DNA from: RGIG9115 sp045649825
Lineage (GTDB): Bacteria; Bacillota; Clostridia; UBA1381
Assembly (NCBI GenBank): GCA_045649825.1
Contig: JAZRQO010000013.1
Location: 9,976-73,975 of the forward strand
Length of the DNA: 64,000 nucleotides
Direction of reading: 5' to 3'
The notes below the pieces were generated by a model. The model worked only from the letters and a program-made list of their open reading frames with translations. It ran no database searches and was not told the DNA's origin. The translations under genes were made by a program, and so were the position numbers. This document shows positions 51,696 through 60,256 of this stretch, one piece after another (positions within the stretch are counted from its first letter, which is position 1; each line of letters begins with the position of its first letter).

Positions 51696-52440
51696 ATAGT
51701 ACTTTATTAAGAAAATCCTGAGTTCTCGGGTGTTGGGGGTTTTGGAAAATATCTTCCGGAGTTCCCTCTTCTACTATAACACCCTCGTCAATAAATATAA
51801 CTCTGTCGGCAACCTCTCTTGCAAAGCCCATTTCGTGGGTTACGACAACCATTGTCATACCGTCCTTTGCAAGCTCCTTCATAACTGCAAGAACTTCGCC
51901 CACCATTTCGGGGTCCAACGCCGATGTAGGCTCGTCGAAGAGCATTATATCGGGATGCATACAAAGTGCTCTCGCAATTGCAACTCTCTGCTTCTGCCCG
52001 CCGGAAAGCTGCGAAGGATAGCTGTCCGCTTTATCGGAAAGCCCTACCTTATCGAGAAGACGAAGTGCCTCGGCACGTGCCTCCTCTTTTGTTGCCTTTT
52101 TGAGGTCAACGGGAGCGAGCATCAGATTTTGCATAACGTTTAAGTTATTGAAAAGGTTAAAGTGCTGGAACACCATACCGATGTTCTCACGAACCTTGTT
52201 TATATTAATCTTCTTATCGTCTATATGGAAGCCGTCAACCACGATTTCACCGCCGGTTATGGTTTCAAGCTTATTCAGACATCTGAGGAACGTTGATTTT
52301 CCGCTTCCCGAAGGGCCGAGAAGAACTACAACCTCACCCTCATAGATGTCGGTTGAAATATCGCTTAAAACCTCAAGCTTTCCAAATCTTTTATTAAGAT
52401 GAGATACATGAATTTTTACATTTTCCTTATTCGCGACCAC
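51694..52440 (-). CDS. Polar amino acid ABC transporter ATPase
   Basis: 248 residues of the GlnQ/HisP family: Walker A GPSGSGKSTFLR, signature LSGGQKQRVAIARAL, Walker B IMLFDEPTSALDPEMVGEV. It powers the permease encoded just upstream. The start is GTG 52440 with GGAGATTGAACC before it, overlapping the permease end by 14 bases. Confidence 0.94.
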   Translation of the reverse strand: MVANKENVKIHVSHLNKRFGKLEVLSDISTDIYEGEVVVLLGPSGSGKSTFLRCLNKLETITGGEIVVDGFHIDDKKININKVRENIGMVFQHFNLFNNLNVMQNLMLAPVDLKKATKEEARAEALRLLDKVGLSDKADSYPSQLSGGQKQRVAIARALCMHPDIMLFDEPTSALDPEMVGEVLAVMKELAKDGMTMVVVTHEMGFAREVADRVIFIDEGVIVEEGTPEDIFQNPQHPRTQDFLNKVL

Positions 52441-53098
52441 GGTTCAATCTCCTTTCCAAAGCTTTGGCAACCTGCTGGAGTGAAAGAATCACAACCAAAT
52501 ACATAACTGCCACAATAGCCCATACCTGAAAAGACTTGAATGTGATGGCAATAACATTTTGTGCCTTGTTAACAAGTTCGGGAAAACCGATAACTGACAG
52601 GATGGAAGTATCCTTAAGCGTTATAATAAGCTGATTTACAATGCTTGGAATCATATTCTTGATAGCCTGGGGAAGCACAACCCGAAACATTGAACGCCAA
52701 TATGTAAGCCCCAAACTTCTTGCAGCTTCCATCTGACCGGGGTCGATTGCCTGAATACCGGCTCTTATGATTTCCGACATATACGCACCGCAGTTAAGGG
52801 CAAGACAGATTGTACCTGCCTGGAGTGCGGTGAAGGTTACAGAAAGCCCGAGAAGGGTTTTAAGCCCGTAGGGAACTCCATAAAACACGAAAAATGCCAG
52901 CACTATCATAGGTACACCTCGGATGAGGTTTACATAGACTGCTGATATAAATCTGCTTACCTTATTATCAACTACGCTTGACAGTCCGAAGATTATACCC
53001 AGGATACATCCGAAAAGAAGTCCCAGGAGTGCCAGGAGCAAGGTCTGCCCCATAGCTATAAGCAACAGCGAACCGTACGTATCTATTATCTGGCTCAT
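52427..53098 (-). CDS. Polar amino acid ABC transporter permease
   Basis: 223 residues, about five membrane helices, with the EAA-type loop EAARSLGLTYWRSMFRVVLPQA that docks on the ATPase. HisMQ family (RGVPMIVLAFFVFYG). It may act as a homodimer, since only one permease gene is present. Separated from the binding-protein gene by two hairpins. Confidence 0.93.
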   Translation of the reverse strand: MSQIIDTYGSLLLIAMGQTLLLALLGLLFGCILGIIFGLSSVVDNKVSRFISAVYVNLIRGVPMIVLAFFVFYGVPYGLKTLLGLSVTFTALQAGTICLALNCGAYMSEIIRAGIQAIDPGQMEAARSLGLTYWRSMFRVVLPQAIKNMIPSIVNQLIITLKDTSILSVIGFPELVNKAQNVIAITFKSFQVWAIVAVMYLVVILSLQQVAKALERRLNRGRE

Positions 53099-53122
53099 GT
53101 TATCTCCTTATCACTAAAACGC

Positions 53123-53191
53123 TATAATATGAACACAACATTATCAGCCGTGTTCATATTATAAGGCACCGATATACACGGCGCCTTATAG
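53123..53191 (-). other. Two hairpins between binding protein and permease genes
   Basis: TATAATATGAACAC pairs perfectly with GTGTTCATATTATA (53123-53163), and ATAAGGC-CC/GGCGCCTTAT forms another hairpin (about 53160-53190). They probably stabilise the upstream mRNA or partly terminate, raising binding-protein output over permease. Confidence 0.65.
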
Positions 53192-53217
53192 CTTTTTTCT
53201 CAAATATTAATCAAAAA

Positions 53218-53991
53218 TTAACCGAGGTATGTTGCAATAATCTCGTCGTACTTACCGTTTTCTCTGATGTTCTTAAGACCTGCATTGAAAAGATCGAGAA
53301 GCTCCTGGTTAGCAGCATCGAAAATAGCCATACCGTACTGAGCAGGCTCATTTTCTGTTCCTTCAACGAACTTCATATCAAGCTCACCTGTTTTGATATT
53401 GTACTTGAGGATAGGTGTATCGTCGAAGCAAGCCTGAACCTGACCGCCGAGAACTGCCTGGTACATATCGGGTGATGTTGAGAATGTAACAACCTTGAAG
53501 CCGTACTGGTCTTTGATGCTTTCTGCATATGTGTTGCTCATTGTTCCGTTCTTAACTGCAACTGTTTTTCCGTTCAAATCTTCAAGAGCGTCAATGTCAG
53601 AATCAGCTGCAACTGCCATACCCTGAGTTGCATCATAGTAACCGTCTGAGAAAATCCAGCCTGAAGCTTTTCTTTCGTCAGTGATTGAAGCACCTGCTAT
53701 CATACCGTTTGCCTGACCTGCCTGACAAGCAGCGATTGCTGCATCCCAGCCAACGTACTGAAGGTCGTAAGTAAAGCCCTGGTCCTCTGAAATAGCCTTT
53801 AAAATGTCCATATCGATACCGACAATATTACCGTCTGCATCCTGGAATTCGAAGGGGCTGAAGCCCTTATCTGTTGCGATTACGAAGTGCTTTCCGCCTT
53901 CTGCATCATTTGTAGCTGTGTTATTTGCGCAGCCTGCAAGTGCACATACACCGATTGCAAGAGCTGCAAGAACTGAAATAATTTTTTTCAT
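53218..53991 (-). CDS. Polar amino acid-binding lipoprotein
   Basis: 257 residues. Lipobox ALAGC (about 17-21), then a type II solute-binding fold: FVIATDKGFSPFEFQDADG and GIDMDILKAISED at the start, AVKNGTMSNTYAESI in the hinge. It catches an amino acid outside and gives it to the permease. The exact substrate is unknown. AGGAGGAAATAAAA precedes the ATG. Confidence 0.93.
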   Translation of the reverse strand: MKKIISVLAALAIGVCALAGCANNTATNDAEGGKHFVIATDKGFSPFEFQDADGNIVGIDMDILKAISEDQGFTYDLQYVGWDAAIAACQAGQANGMIAGASITDERKASGWIFSDGYYDATQGMAVAADSDIDALEDLNGKTVAVKNGTMSNTYAESIKDQYGFKVVTFSTSPDMYQAVLGGQVQACFDDTPILKYNIKTGELDMKFVEGTENEPAQYGMAIFDAANQELLDLFNAGLKNIRENGKYDEIIATYLG

Positions 53992-54144
53992 TTTTATTTC
54001 CTCCTGAAAATATATTATCTAACATTATACTATATAATACCAAAAAAATCAACTGTTTTTTGAAAAAAACCAAAATTGACGATTTTTCCGCGGAAAATAT
54101 GATATAATATTAGCAATAGCGAATAAAGAAAGGAGAAAAAACAT

Positions 54145-54855
54145 ATGACGGAAAAATACTACACACAGGTTGAAAACTCACTTATAAGCTATCTTATGAC
54201 AGTGAATAAGGCGTCGCAGATAAAAATTCTGCTTTGTATAATACGGTTTACAAGCGGCTTTCACCGCGAAAAAACCGAGCTTTCCGCAAGCTTTATTGCA
54301 AAATTCACGGGGCTTACCCGCCGTACCGTTATCAAAGAATTGTCAGAGCTTGAAAAGATGAGGATAATAAAGAGAAAAAACAGTTCTGAAAATTACATAA
54401 AAACCGTATGTATCAATAGTGAAGTGTATAACACGGGGGGTGAAACACAGAACACTGGGGATAGTGAAGCGAAGAACACGGGGGGTAGTGAAGCACAGAA
54501 CACTGGAGGTAGTGAAGTCTGCTTCACCCAAGAAATAAATAATATAAATAAATATATATCAAATAAAGAGAGTAAAGAAACTCACACAGGTTATAAAAAC
54601 TTTTCAAAAGAACTTTTAACAGCTGTTAATGACTGGGCAGATATACATAATCTTAATTTCAGAAGCCGAAGTGTTCTTGAAAACATAATACACAAATATG
54701 TTTCTGATTTCGGCGAAGGTGCAGTTGCGGATATTATAAATCAGTGCATTGCCGAGGGCAGAGGCAGCATATATTTCGACCGTTTGGGGAAACCGACAAA
54801 AAAGTACGGCAGTCCCGATATTGAGGCATTTACCTGGAATGAGCTTAGTATGTAG
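54145..54855 (+). CDS. Phage replication-initiator-like protein
   Basis: 236 residues. The N-terminal domain (about 1-90) looks like the winged helix of phage lambda O or replisome organisers (SLISYLMTVNKASQIKILLCI, TGLTRRTVIKELSELEKMRIIKR). A linker of NTGGSEAQ repeats (about 95-126) leads to a DnaD-like helical C-terminus (about 150-230, RSVLENIIHKYVSDFGEGAV). No other phage gene is near. AAAGGAGAAAAAACAT precedes the ATG. It may be a prophage relic or a domesticated protein. Confidence 0.75.
   Translation: MTEKYYTQVENSLISYLMTVNKASQIKILLCIIRFTSGFHREKTELSASFIAKFTGLTRRTVIKELSELEKMRIIKRKNSSENYIKTVCINSEVYNTGGETQNTGDSEAKNTGGSEAQNTGGSEVCFTQEINNINKYISNKESKETHTGYKNFSKELLTAVNDWADIHNLNFRSRSVLENIIHKYVSDFGEGAVADIINQCIAEGRGSIYFDRLGKPTKKYGSPDIEAFTWNELSM
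54428..54522 (+). repeat. 24-base tandem repeat inside the replication-like gene
   Basis: About four units of AACACTGGGGGTAGTGAAGC type encode the NTGGSEAQ linker. Units differ in a few bases, so copy number could vary between strains without a frameshift. Confidence 0.75.
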
Positions 54856-54883
54856 CAACGAAGCCTTTAAGGGGCTTTGTTGC
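54855..54883 (+). terminator. Terminator after the replication-like gene
   Basis: GCAACGAAGCC and GGGCTTTGTTGC pair with a short loop; TTTGGGG follows. It also lies at the end of the minus-strand DUF378 gene. Confidence 0.65.
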
Positions 54884-54893
54884 TTTGGGGCAG

Positions 54894-55097
54894 TTATGCA
54901 TTTCTCGGCGTAGTAATATTTTTAAAAAGTATTGTGGTTGCCCAAAGACCTGCCACGCCTACTACCGCAAATATTATTCTGCTCAGTACTGAGCCCTGAC
55001 CTCCGAAGAGTGCACCTACGAGGTCAAACCCGAAAAAGCCTATAAGCCCCCAGTTAATTGCTCCTATAATTACAAGAGCTAAAGCTGTTTTATCCAT
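54894..55097 (-). CDS. DUF378 membrane protein
   Basis: 67 residues with two membrane helices and the family pattern ALVIIGAINWGLIGFFGFDLV and VVGVAGLWATTILF. It resembles YuzA of Bacillus; function unknown. A short AAGGCGTG ribosome binding site precedes the ATG. Confidence 0.88.
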   Translation of the reverse strand: MDKTALALVIIGAINWGLIGFFGFDLVGALFGGQGSVLSRIIFAVVGVAGLWATTILFKNITTPRNA

Positions 55098-55179
55098 AAA
55101 AATTCACGCCTTTCTGAGTATTGAACTCAGACTTATTATTCCACACAAAAAAATATATAAACAGGGAAATTTTGAATAT

Positions 55180-55587
55180 ATGAAAAATTTATTTTGTTAT
55201 TTTTTGGCGGCAATATCAATTATTGTACTTACTTTTGCTTTTGTTTCTTTAAACAGTAAAAGCCCGGGCGGTGAGCTTCTCAGTGAGTTCGGGTGGGAGT
55301 TTCAGCCAAAGCCCATAGAGACGGCAGAAATTATCATTCCCGAAGAATTTGACGAGGTTTTTGAAAACTACAACGAGCTTCAGAAAAAGGCAGGGCTTGA
55401 CCTTAAGCCGTATATGGGAAAGCGCGCCACGCGTTATACCTACATAATAACCAACTACCCCGACGAAACCGTAAATCTTCGTGGCAATGTCCTTGTTGTG
55501 GACGGAGTTGCCGTGGGAGGCGACATATCAACGGTAGAGCTTGGAGGATTTATGGAGGCACTTAATTTTAACTTGACAAACTTCTGA
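55180..55587 (+). CDS. DUF4830 protein
   Basis: 135 residues: an N-terminal membrane anchor (about 4-22), then a domain with GWEFQPKPIETAEIIIPEEF, YNELQKKAGLDLKPY, RYTYIITNYP and VAVGGDISTVELGGFM. I recognise this as DUF4830, common in Clostridia and of unknown function. The promoter of the next gene overlaps its end. Confidence 0.82.
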   Translation: MKNLFCYFLAAISIIVLTFAFVSLNSKSPGGELLSEFGWEFQPKPIETAEIIIPEEFDEVFENYNELQKKAGLDLKPYMGKRATRYTYIITNYPDETVNLRGNVLVVDGVAVGGDISTVELGGFMEALNFNLTNF

Positions 55588-55620
55588 TTTTTTTATATAC
55601 TTTATGTATGTAAACATACA
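55573..55620 (+). promoter_or_regulatory. Promoter and palindrome before the SLH-glucosaminidase gene
   Basis: TTGACA (55573-55578, in the last codons of the DUF4830 gene) and TATACT (55596-55601), spacer 17. TGTATGTAAACATACA (55605-55620) is a palindrome at the expected start of transcription, a likely operator. Confidence 0.7.
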
Positions 55621-55633
55621 CAGGAGGATAGCT

Positions 55634-56770
55634 ATGTACAAGAGAATAGTTGCACTTGCCCTTTCAGTTATTGCACTTTCGGGCAATTTGGCATTTGCAG
55701 ATAATTATAAAGAGGAATTCCCGTGGGCGGCAGAGGCGGTTGAGTACTGCGTGGAAAATGATATTCTAAGGGGCGACGGTGACGGCGACCTTATGCTGGG
55801 TGAACACCTTACTCAAAGCCAGTGCCTTGCCCTTATTAACAGAACCTTCGACGTAAAAGAAAAAAAAGGCTCGATTAAGGTAAGCTCATCACACTGGGCA
55901 AAAGCTGATATAAATAAGCTTTCAGGCTATCTGCTCCGTCCCTCGGATTTTGCAGCTGACGGAAATGCAACCCGTGAAATGTTTATTGCAACGCTTATGT
56001 ATGCAACGGGTGTTAAGCCTGAAACAAAAGTATCGGTGCTAAAAGAGAAATTTTCCGACTACAATGCGGCATACCCCGAATACCTTACATATCTTGCAGC
56101 AAGTGCCGTGAAAGGATATGTGGAGGGCAGTGAAGGCAAGCTCTTCCCCAAGGATAACCTGTTCCGTGCAGAAGCGGTTACACTTATATACCGTATAAAA
56201 AAAGCCACAGGAAAGGTAAATACCTCTACTGATATCCCGGATGACACGAGGGAAGATGAAGAGGCACCCCGCCCCTCAATGGATATAAAGGGCAGACCTC
56301 AGATTACATATACACAGGCTATGAAATGGGCAAAGTCGAAAGGTGCACATCAGCGTTATCTTGACGTTGCGGAGTATTACTGGAAATACGGCGAAATGAT
56401 GGGAATTCGCCCCGAAGTTCTTTATGCGCAGGCAGGTAAGGAAACAGGCTACGGAAACTACGGCGGAAGAGTTCTTCCCGAAATGAATAACTGGGCAGGC
56501 ATTAAAAAGTACGGTGCAACGGGTGACGAAACAGAGGATCACGAAACCTTTGCCACACCCGAAGACGGTGTAAGAGGGCATTTTAATCATATGAGTGCAT
56601 ACGTGGGCGTAAATCCCGTAGGCGAAACCCACGGCAGATATAAATCAGTTAAAGGGCTCTTATGGGCAGGAACAGTTACCGACGTAAATCAGCTTGGCGG
56701 AACATGGTGCCCCGATAAGGAATACGGAGTTCAGATAATAAAGCTGGTAGAAGAAATGATAAATTACTAA
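55634..56770 (+). CDS. SLH-domain glucosaminidase (autolysin)
   Basis: 378 residues. A signal peptide (about 1-22) precedes SLH repeats (about 25-200) that hold it on the wall, and a C-terminal glucosaminidase domain (about 230-378) with VLYAQAGKETGYGNYGG (catalytic Glu region), NNWAGIKKYG and FATPEDGVRGHFNHM. It cleaves N-acetylglucosamine bonds of peptidoglycan. CAGGAGGATAGCT precedes ATG 55634, which I prefer to the in-frame start at 55604. Confidence 0.9.
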   Translation: MYKRIVALALSVIALSGNLAFADNYKEEFPWAAEAVEYCVENDILRGDGDGDLMLGEHLTQSQCLALINRTFDVKEKKGSIKVSSSHWAKADINKLSGYLLRPSDFAADGNATREMFIATLMYATGVKPETKVSVLKEKFSDYNAAYPEYLTYLAASAVKGYVEGSEGKLFPKDNLFRAEAVTLIYRIKKATGKVNTSTDIPDDTREDEEAPRPSMDIKGRPQITYTQAMKWAKSKGAHQRYLDVAEYYWKYGEMMGIRPEVLYAQAGKETGYGNYGGRVLPEMNNWAGIKKYGATGDETEDHETFATPEDGVRGHFNHMSAYVGVNPVGETHGRYKSVKGLLWAGTVTDVNQLGGTWCPDKEYGVQIIKLVEEMINY

Positions 56771-56802
56771 TTCATTACGCGAACAAAGTGAGCGAAACAA
56801 TT

Positions 56803-57567
56803 ATGCAAACTATAACTTCATCCTCAAACGAAAAATTCAAGCATTTCCGCACTCTCCATTCAAAAAAAGGAAGAGATGAGTCGGGAGAATATATGGTTGA
56901 GGGCATAAAGTCCGTAACCGAGGCTGTTATGTCTGAAAAATCAAAGGTTTCTGCAATAATTATCAGGGATGACCTTGATTTTGACGTGCCTTCAGGCGAC
57001 TTTCAGGTGTATGTTATGCCGCCTGCCCTTGCAGACCGTCTTTCCGATACAAAAACTCCACCGGGAGTTTTTGCGGTTATAAAAAAGAACACTGATTTAC
57101 CTGATTTGAAGTCTGACGGCGCTTATGTATATTGCGACCATGTTTCCGACCCCGGAAATCTCGGTACAATAATCCGCACTGCCGACAGTGCAGGCTTTGA
57201 CGGAGTGCTTCTCAGCACCGGGTGCGTGGAAGTCCATAACCCAAAAACGGTGCGTTCCTGTATGGGCTCGTTTTTCCATACAGATGTTTTTGAGAATGTG
57301 ACAAAGGAAGACCTTGAAAATTTCCCCGGCAAAATATACGGCGGAATACTTGCAGGCGACACAATAGACTACCGTGACGGGGATTACAGCGGCGGAATAA
57401 TTATCGCAGTGGGGAACGAATCAAACGGAATAAGCGACAGTATAAAGGAAATATGCCGCCCCGTAAAAATCCCCATTTACGGAAAAGCGGAGTCACTAAA
57501 TGCCGCAGTTGCGGCTTCAATTCTCATTTATGAAGCGGCAAACAAACGAAATCCACAAAATCAATAA
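56803..57567 (+). CDS. TrmH/SpoU-family RNA 2'-O-methyltransferase
   Basis: 254 residues. An N-terminal substrate-binding domain (about 1-90) is followed by the SPOUT knot: motif 1 SDPGNLGTIIRTADSAGFDG, motif 2 IIAVGNESNGIS, motif 3 IPIYGKAESLNAAVAASI. It uses SAM to methylate ribose in rRNA or tRNA; the target is not known. The start is uncertain: GTG 56788 or ATG 56803, neither with a strong ribosome binding site. Confidence 0.9.
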   Translation: MQTITSSSNEKFKHFRTLHSKKGRDESGEYMVEGIKSVTEAVMSEKSKVSAIIIRDDLDFDVPSGDFQVYVMPPALADRLSDTKTPPGVFAVIKKNTDLPDLKSDGAYVYCDHVSDPGNLGTIIRTADSAGFDGVLLSTGCVEVHNPKTVRSCMGSFFHTDVFENVTKEDLENFPGKIYGGILAGDTIDYRDGDYSGGIIIAVGNESNGISDSIKEICRPVKIPIYGKAESLNAAVAASILIYEAANKRNPQNQ

Positions 57568-58010
57568 AGAGATATAATCCGTGAAAACGGCTTAAAACCT
57601 ATGGTTTCAGAAGGTTGCTTGTGAAAGTGAACAAAAAACCTCTTTAAATTTGGTCTATTTTTTACACGAAGACTTAAATGTTGAAAATAAACGAATTAGC
57701 CTATTAAAAATATGCAAAGTGTATAAATTGTGAATTTTTTTCTATTGTCAACAGAGGGAAAAACCCCCGTATTTTATGCAAAATAAACAACTAAAAGGCA
57801 ATTAATTTTGCCTTTTTTGCCTTATAGGGAATTGTGACTAAAGTGCAGCTTGGTTTTTTGTGCAATTGTGGGATTACAAAAAAAATTCCGTTGTGGTATT
57901 ATATATACGTAAATTGATTTGTCAATTTGCTGGCACAGCACAATATGTGCCAACAACCACTAAAATGGTGAACTATTAAAGTTTTTATAAAACGAGAGGG
58001 GATTTATAAA
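57568..58010. other. Intergenic region before the ABC ATPase gene
   Basis: 443 bases without a gene. AAAAGGCAATT/AATTTTGCCTTTT at about 57795-57818 is a terminator-like hairpin. TGGCACA and TGTGCCA (57931-57952) form another hairpin in the leader of the ATPase gene, and TATTAT near 57896 may be its -10 box. A long leader like this may carry post-transcriptional control, but I recognise no riboswitch. Confidence 0.5.
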
Positions 58011-59117
58011 ATGGCAGATTTACAGTTAAAAGGTATTTACAAAAGATATGCCGGCGGTGTAACAGCTGTAAGTGACTTTAACCTTGATATTGAAGATAAG
58101 GAATTTATCATCCTTGTCGGACCTTCAGGTTGCGGTAAGTCAACAACACTTCGTATGATCGCAGGTCTTGAAGAAATCAGTGAAGGTGAACTTTACATAG
58201 GCGGAGAGCTTATGAACGAAGTTGCTCCTAAAGAAAGAGATATAGCAATGGTTTTCCAGAACTATGCTCTTTATCCTCATATGACAGTTTACGAAAACAT
58301 GGCATTTGCTCTTAAGCTTCGTAAAACTCCAAAGGATGAAATCAAAAAGCGTGTTGAAGAGGCAGCTCAGATTCTTGACATAAGCCATCTTCTCGACAGA
58401 AAGCCCAAGGCTTTGTCAGGCGGTCAGAGACAGCGTGTTGCTCTCGGTCGTGCTATCGTTCGTAATCCTAAGGTATTCCTCATGGACGAACCTCTTTCAA
58501 ACCTTGACGCTAAGCTTCGTGTTGCGATGAGAACAGAAATCAACAAGCTCCATAAGAAGCTTGCTACAACATTCATCTACGTAACACATGACCAGACAGA
58601 AGCTATGACAATGGGTACAAGAATCGTTGTTATGAAGGACGGCGTTGTTCAGCAGGTTGACTCACCCGCTAACCTCTACAACTTCCCCTGCAACGCATTC
58701 GTTGGCGGCTTCATCGGCAGCCCCCAGATGAACTTCGTTACAGCTAAGGTTGTTGACGAGAACGGTATCTGGTTCGAGTTTAACGGCAGCAAGATTAAGC
58801 TTCCCGAAGGTAAGGTTAATGAAGATATTAAAGCATACATCGGCAAGGAAGTTCTTATCGGTATCAGACCTGAAGATATCCATGACGACCCTGCAATGCT
58901 TGCAAACAGCGCTGACAGCATCGTTGACGCATACGTTGACGTAACTGAAATGATGGGTGCTGAAACATACCTCTACCTCAAGATTTCTGACATACCCTTC
59001 ACTGCAAGAGTTAATCAGAGATCAACAGCTAAGCTCGGTGACAACATCAAGGTTGCTTTCGATATGAACAAGATTCACGTATTCGACAAGGAAACAGAGC
59101 TTGCAATTCTCCACTAA
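58011..59117 (+). CDS. Sugar ABC transporter ATPase, MsmK/UgpC type
   Basis: 368 residues: ABC domain (Walker A GPSGCGKSTTLR, signature LSGGQRQRVALGRAI, Walker B VFLMDEPLSNLDAKL) plus a C-terminal OB-fold/TOBE regulatory domain (about 240-368). No permease or sugar-binding gene accompanies it, which suits a shared ATPase that serves several sugar importers, as MsmK does in streptococci. Its codon choice is very regular (highly expressed style). GAGAGGGGATTTATAAA precedes the ATG. Confidence 0.93.
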   Translation: MADLQLKGIYKRYAGGVTAVSDFNLDIEDKEFIILVGPSGCGKSTTLRMIAGLEEISEGELYIGGELMNEVAPKERDIAMVFQNYALYPHMTVYENMAFALKLRKTPKDEIKKRVEEAAQILDISHLLDRKPKALSGGQRQRVALGRAIVRNPKVFLMDEPLSNLDAKLRVAMRTEINKLHKKLATTFIYVTHDQTEAMTMGTRIVVMKDGVVQQVDSPANLYNFPCNAFVGGFIGSPQMNFVTAKVVDENGIWFEFNGSKIKLPEGKVNEDIKAYIGKEVLIGIRPEDIHDDPAMLANSADSIVDAYVDVTEMMGAETYLYLKISDIPFTARVNQRSTAKLGDNIKVAFDMNKIHVFDKETELAILH

Positions 59118-59125
59118 ACTCTAAT

Positions 59126-59371
59126 GGGATGTGTAAAAATGCACAGACCGTTCAATGGCTTTAAAAATTCGTATGTGAACATAAAGCACAAACAAAATTT
59201 ATAAATAATGTAAAAATCCGCAGGTTTGCGGATTTTTGCTTATTTTATGCCATTGAACTACGAACGTAACTCACCCTCGACGTACCAACGTACGCCTTCG
59301 GGCAGGGTATTATGCCGCTTTAGCTGCATAATACTTCGTTTCGTCCGTTCTGCACTATTTTTACCCATCCC
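59126..59371 (+). repeat. MITE-like repeat, copy B
   Basis: 246 bases. Left end GGGATGTGTAAAAATGCACA, right end (inverted) GGGATGGGTAAAAATAGTGC. Inside: CCGCAGGTTTGCGG hairpin (59219-59232), the ACGAACGTAACTCACC block and an ATTATGCCGC..GCATAAT near-palindrome. It begins 8 bases past the ATPase stop and ends 20 bases before ybaK, so it holds the terminator of one gene and borders the leader of the next. Confidence 0.85.
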
Positions 59372-59391
59372 GTAAAAACGAGGAAAATTAT

Positions 59392-59880
59392 ATGGCAAAG
59401 AAAAAAACAATTGTAACAAACGCTATGCGAATTCTTACGGCTTCGGGAATTGATTTTGAGGCGGTAGAATATGAAGCGGAAGAAGTATCAAAGAATTTCG
59501 GGGCGTATATTGCAGGTTTAACAGGTATCCCGCCTGAACAATCTTTTAAAACCCTTGTTGGTAAGGGTGATAAAACGGGACCTGTTGTGGCAGTTATACC
59601 CGTAGAAAAGGAGCTTGACCTTAAAAAGCTTGCATCGGTTTCGGGTAATAAGCGTGTGGAGCTTGTTCCTGTAAAAGATATACAGGCTCTTACAGGGTAT
59701 ATAAGAGGCGGTGTATCACCCGTTGGAATGAAAAAGAAGTTCCCCACATACATTTGTGAAACCTGCAGAAACTTTGAAAGAATAGCAGTAAGCGGCGGAG
59801 TTTGCGGGATAACGCTTATGCTCTCCCCCGAGGACCTTGGGAAAGTAACAGAGGGGACTTATGAAAGGATAACGGTATGA
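59392..59880 (+). CDS. ybaK: YbaK-family Cys-tRNA(Pro) deacylase
   Basis: 162 residues. The YbaK/EbsC fold shows TNAMRILTASGIDFEAVEY, FKTLVGKGDKTGPVVAVIP and TGYIRGGVSPVGMKKKFP. It hydrolyses cysteine wrongly attached to tRNA-Pro by ProRS (see 2777). AACGAGGAAAATTAT precedes the ATG. The stop overlaps the next start as ATGA. Confidence 0.93.
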   Translation: MAKKKTIVTNAMRILTASGIDFEAVEYEAEEVSKNFGAYIAGLTGIPPEQSFKTLVGKGDKTGPVVAVIPVEKELDLKKLASVSGNKRVELVPVKDIQALTGYIRGGVSPVGMKKKFPTYICETCRNFERIAVSGGVCGITLMLSPEDLGKVTEGTYERITV

Positions 59881-60242
59881 TTATTAAAGAATCGGCAGAA
59901 AACTATCTTGAAGCCATACTTCGACTCGGCGAAATAAAAAGTAATGTTCGCTCAATTGACATTGCAGAGGATTTAAATATTTCAAAGCCCTCTGTCAGTG
60001 TTGCAATGAAGAATTTCCGTGAAAACGGATATATAGAAGTAAGTCCTGAGGGATATATCACTCTCTCGGAAAAAGGTCTTGAAATCGCAAACCGCACCTA
60101 CCTCCGTCATAAGCTTATAAAGGATCTGCTGGTTAAAATCGGCGTTACTCCTGAAACAGCAGAAAATGACGCCTGCAAAATTGAGCACGATATAAGCGAC
60201 GAAACGTACGAAAGGCTTGAAGAACTTTATAAAAGCATATAA
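59877..60242 (+). CDS. DtxR-family metal-dependent regulator
   Basis: 121 residues: an N-terminal winged helix (ESAENYLEAILRLGEIKSNVRSIDIAEDLNISKPSVSVAMKNF region, about 5-60) and a dimer/metal domain with YLRHKLIKDLL and CKIEHDISDE that carry the usual His and Glu ligands. The third, SH3-like domain is absent, as in MntR-type members. It is a good candidate for the repressor of feoAB, whose operators are of DtxR type. Translationally coupled to ybaK. Confidence 0.9.
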   Translation: MIIKESAENYLEAILRLGEIKSNVRSIDIAEDLNISKPSVSVAMKNFRENGYIEVSPEGYITLSEKGLEIANRTYLRHKLIKDLLVKIGVTPETAENDACKIEHDISDETYERLEELYKSI

Positions 60243-60256
60243 GAGGTTTAAAGTAT

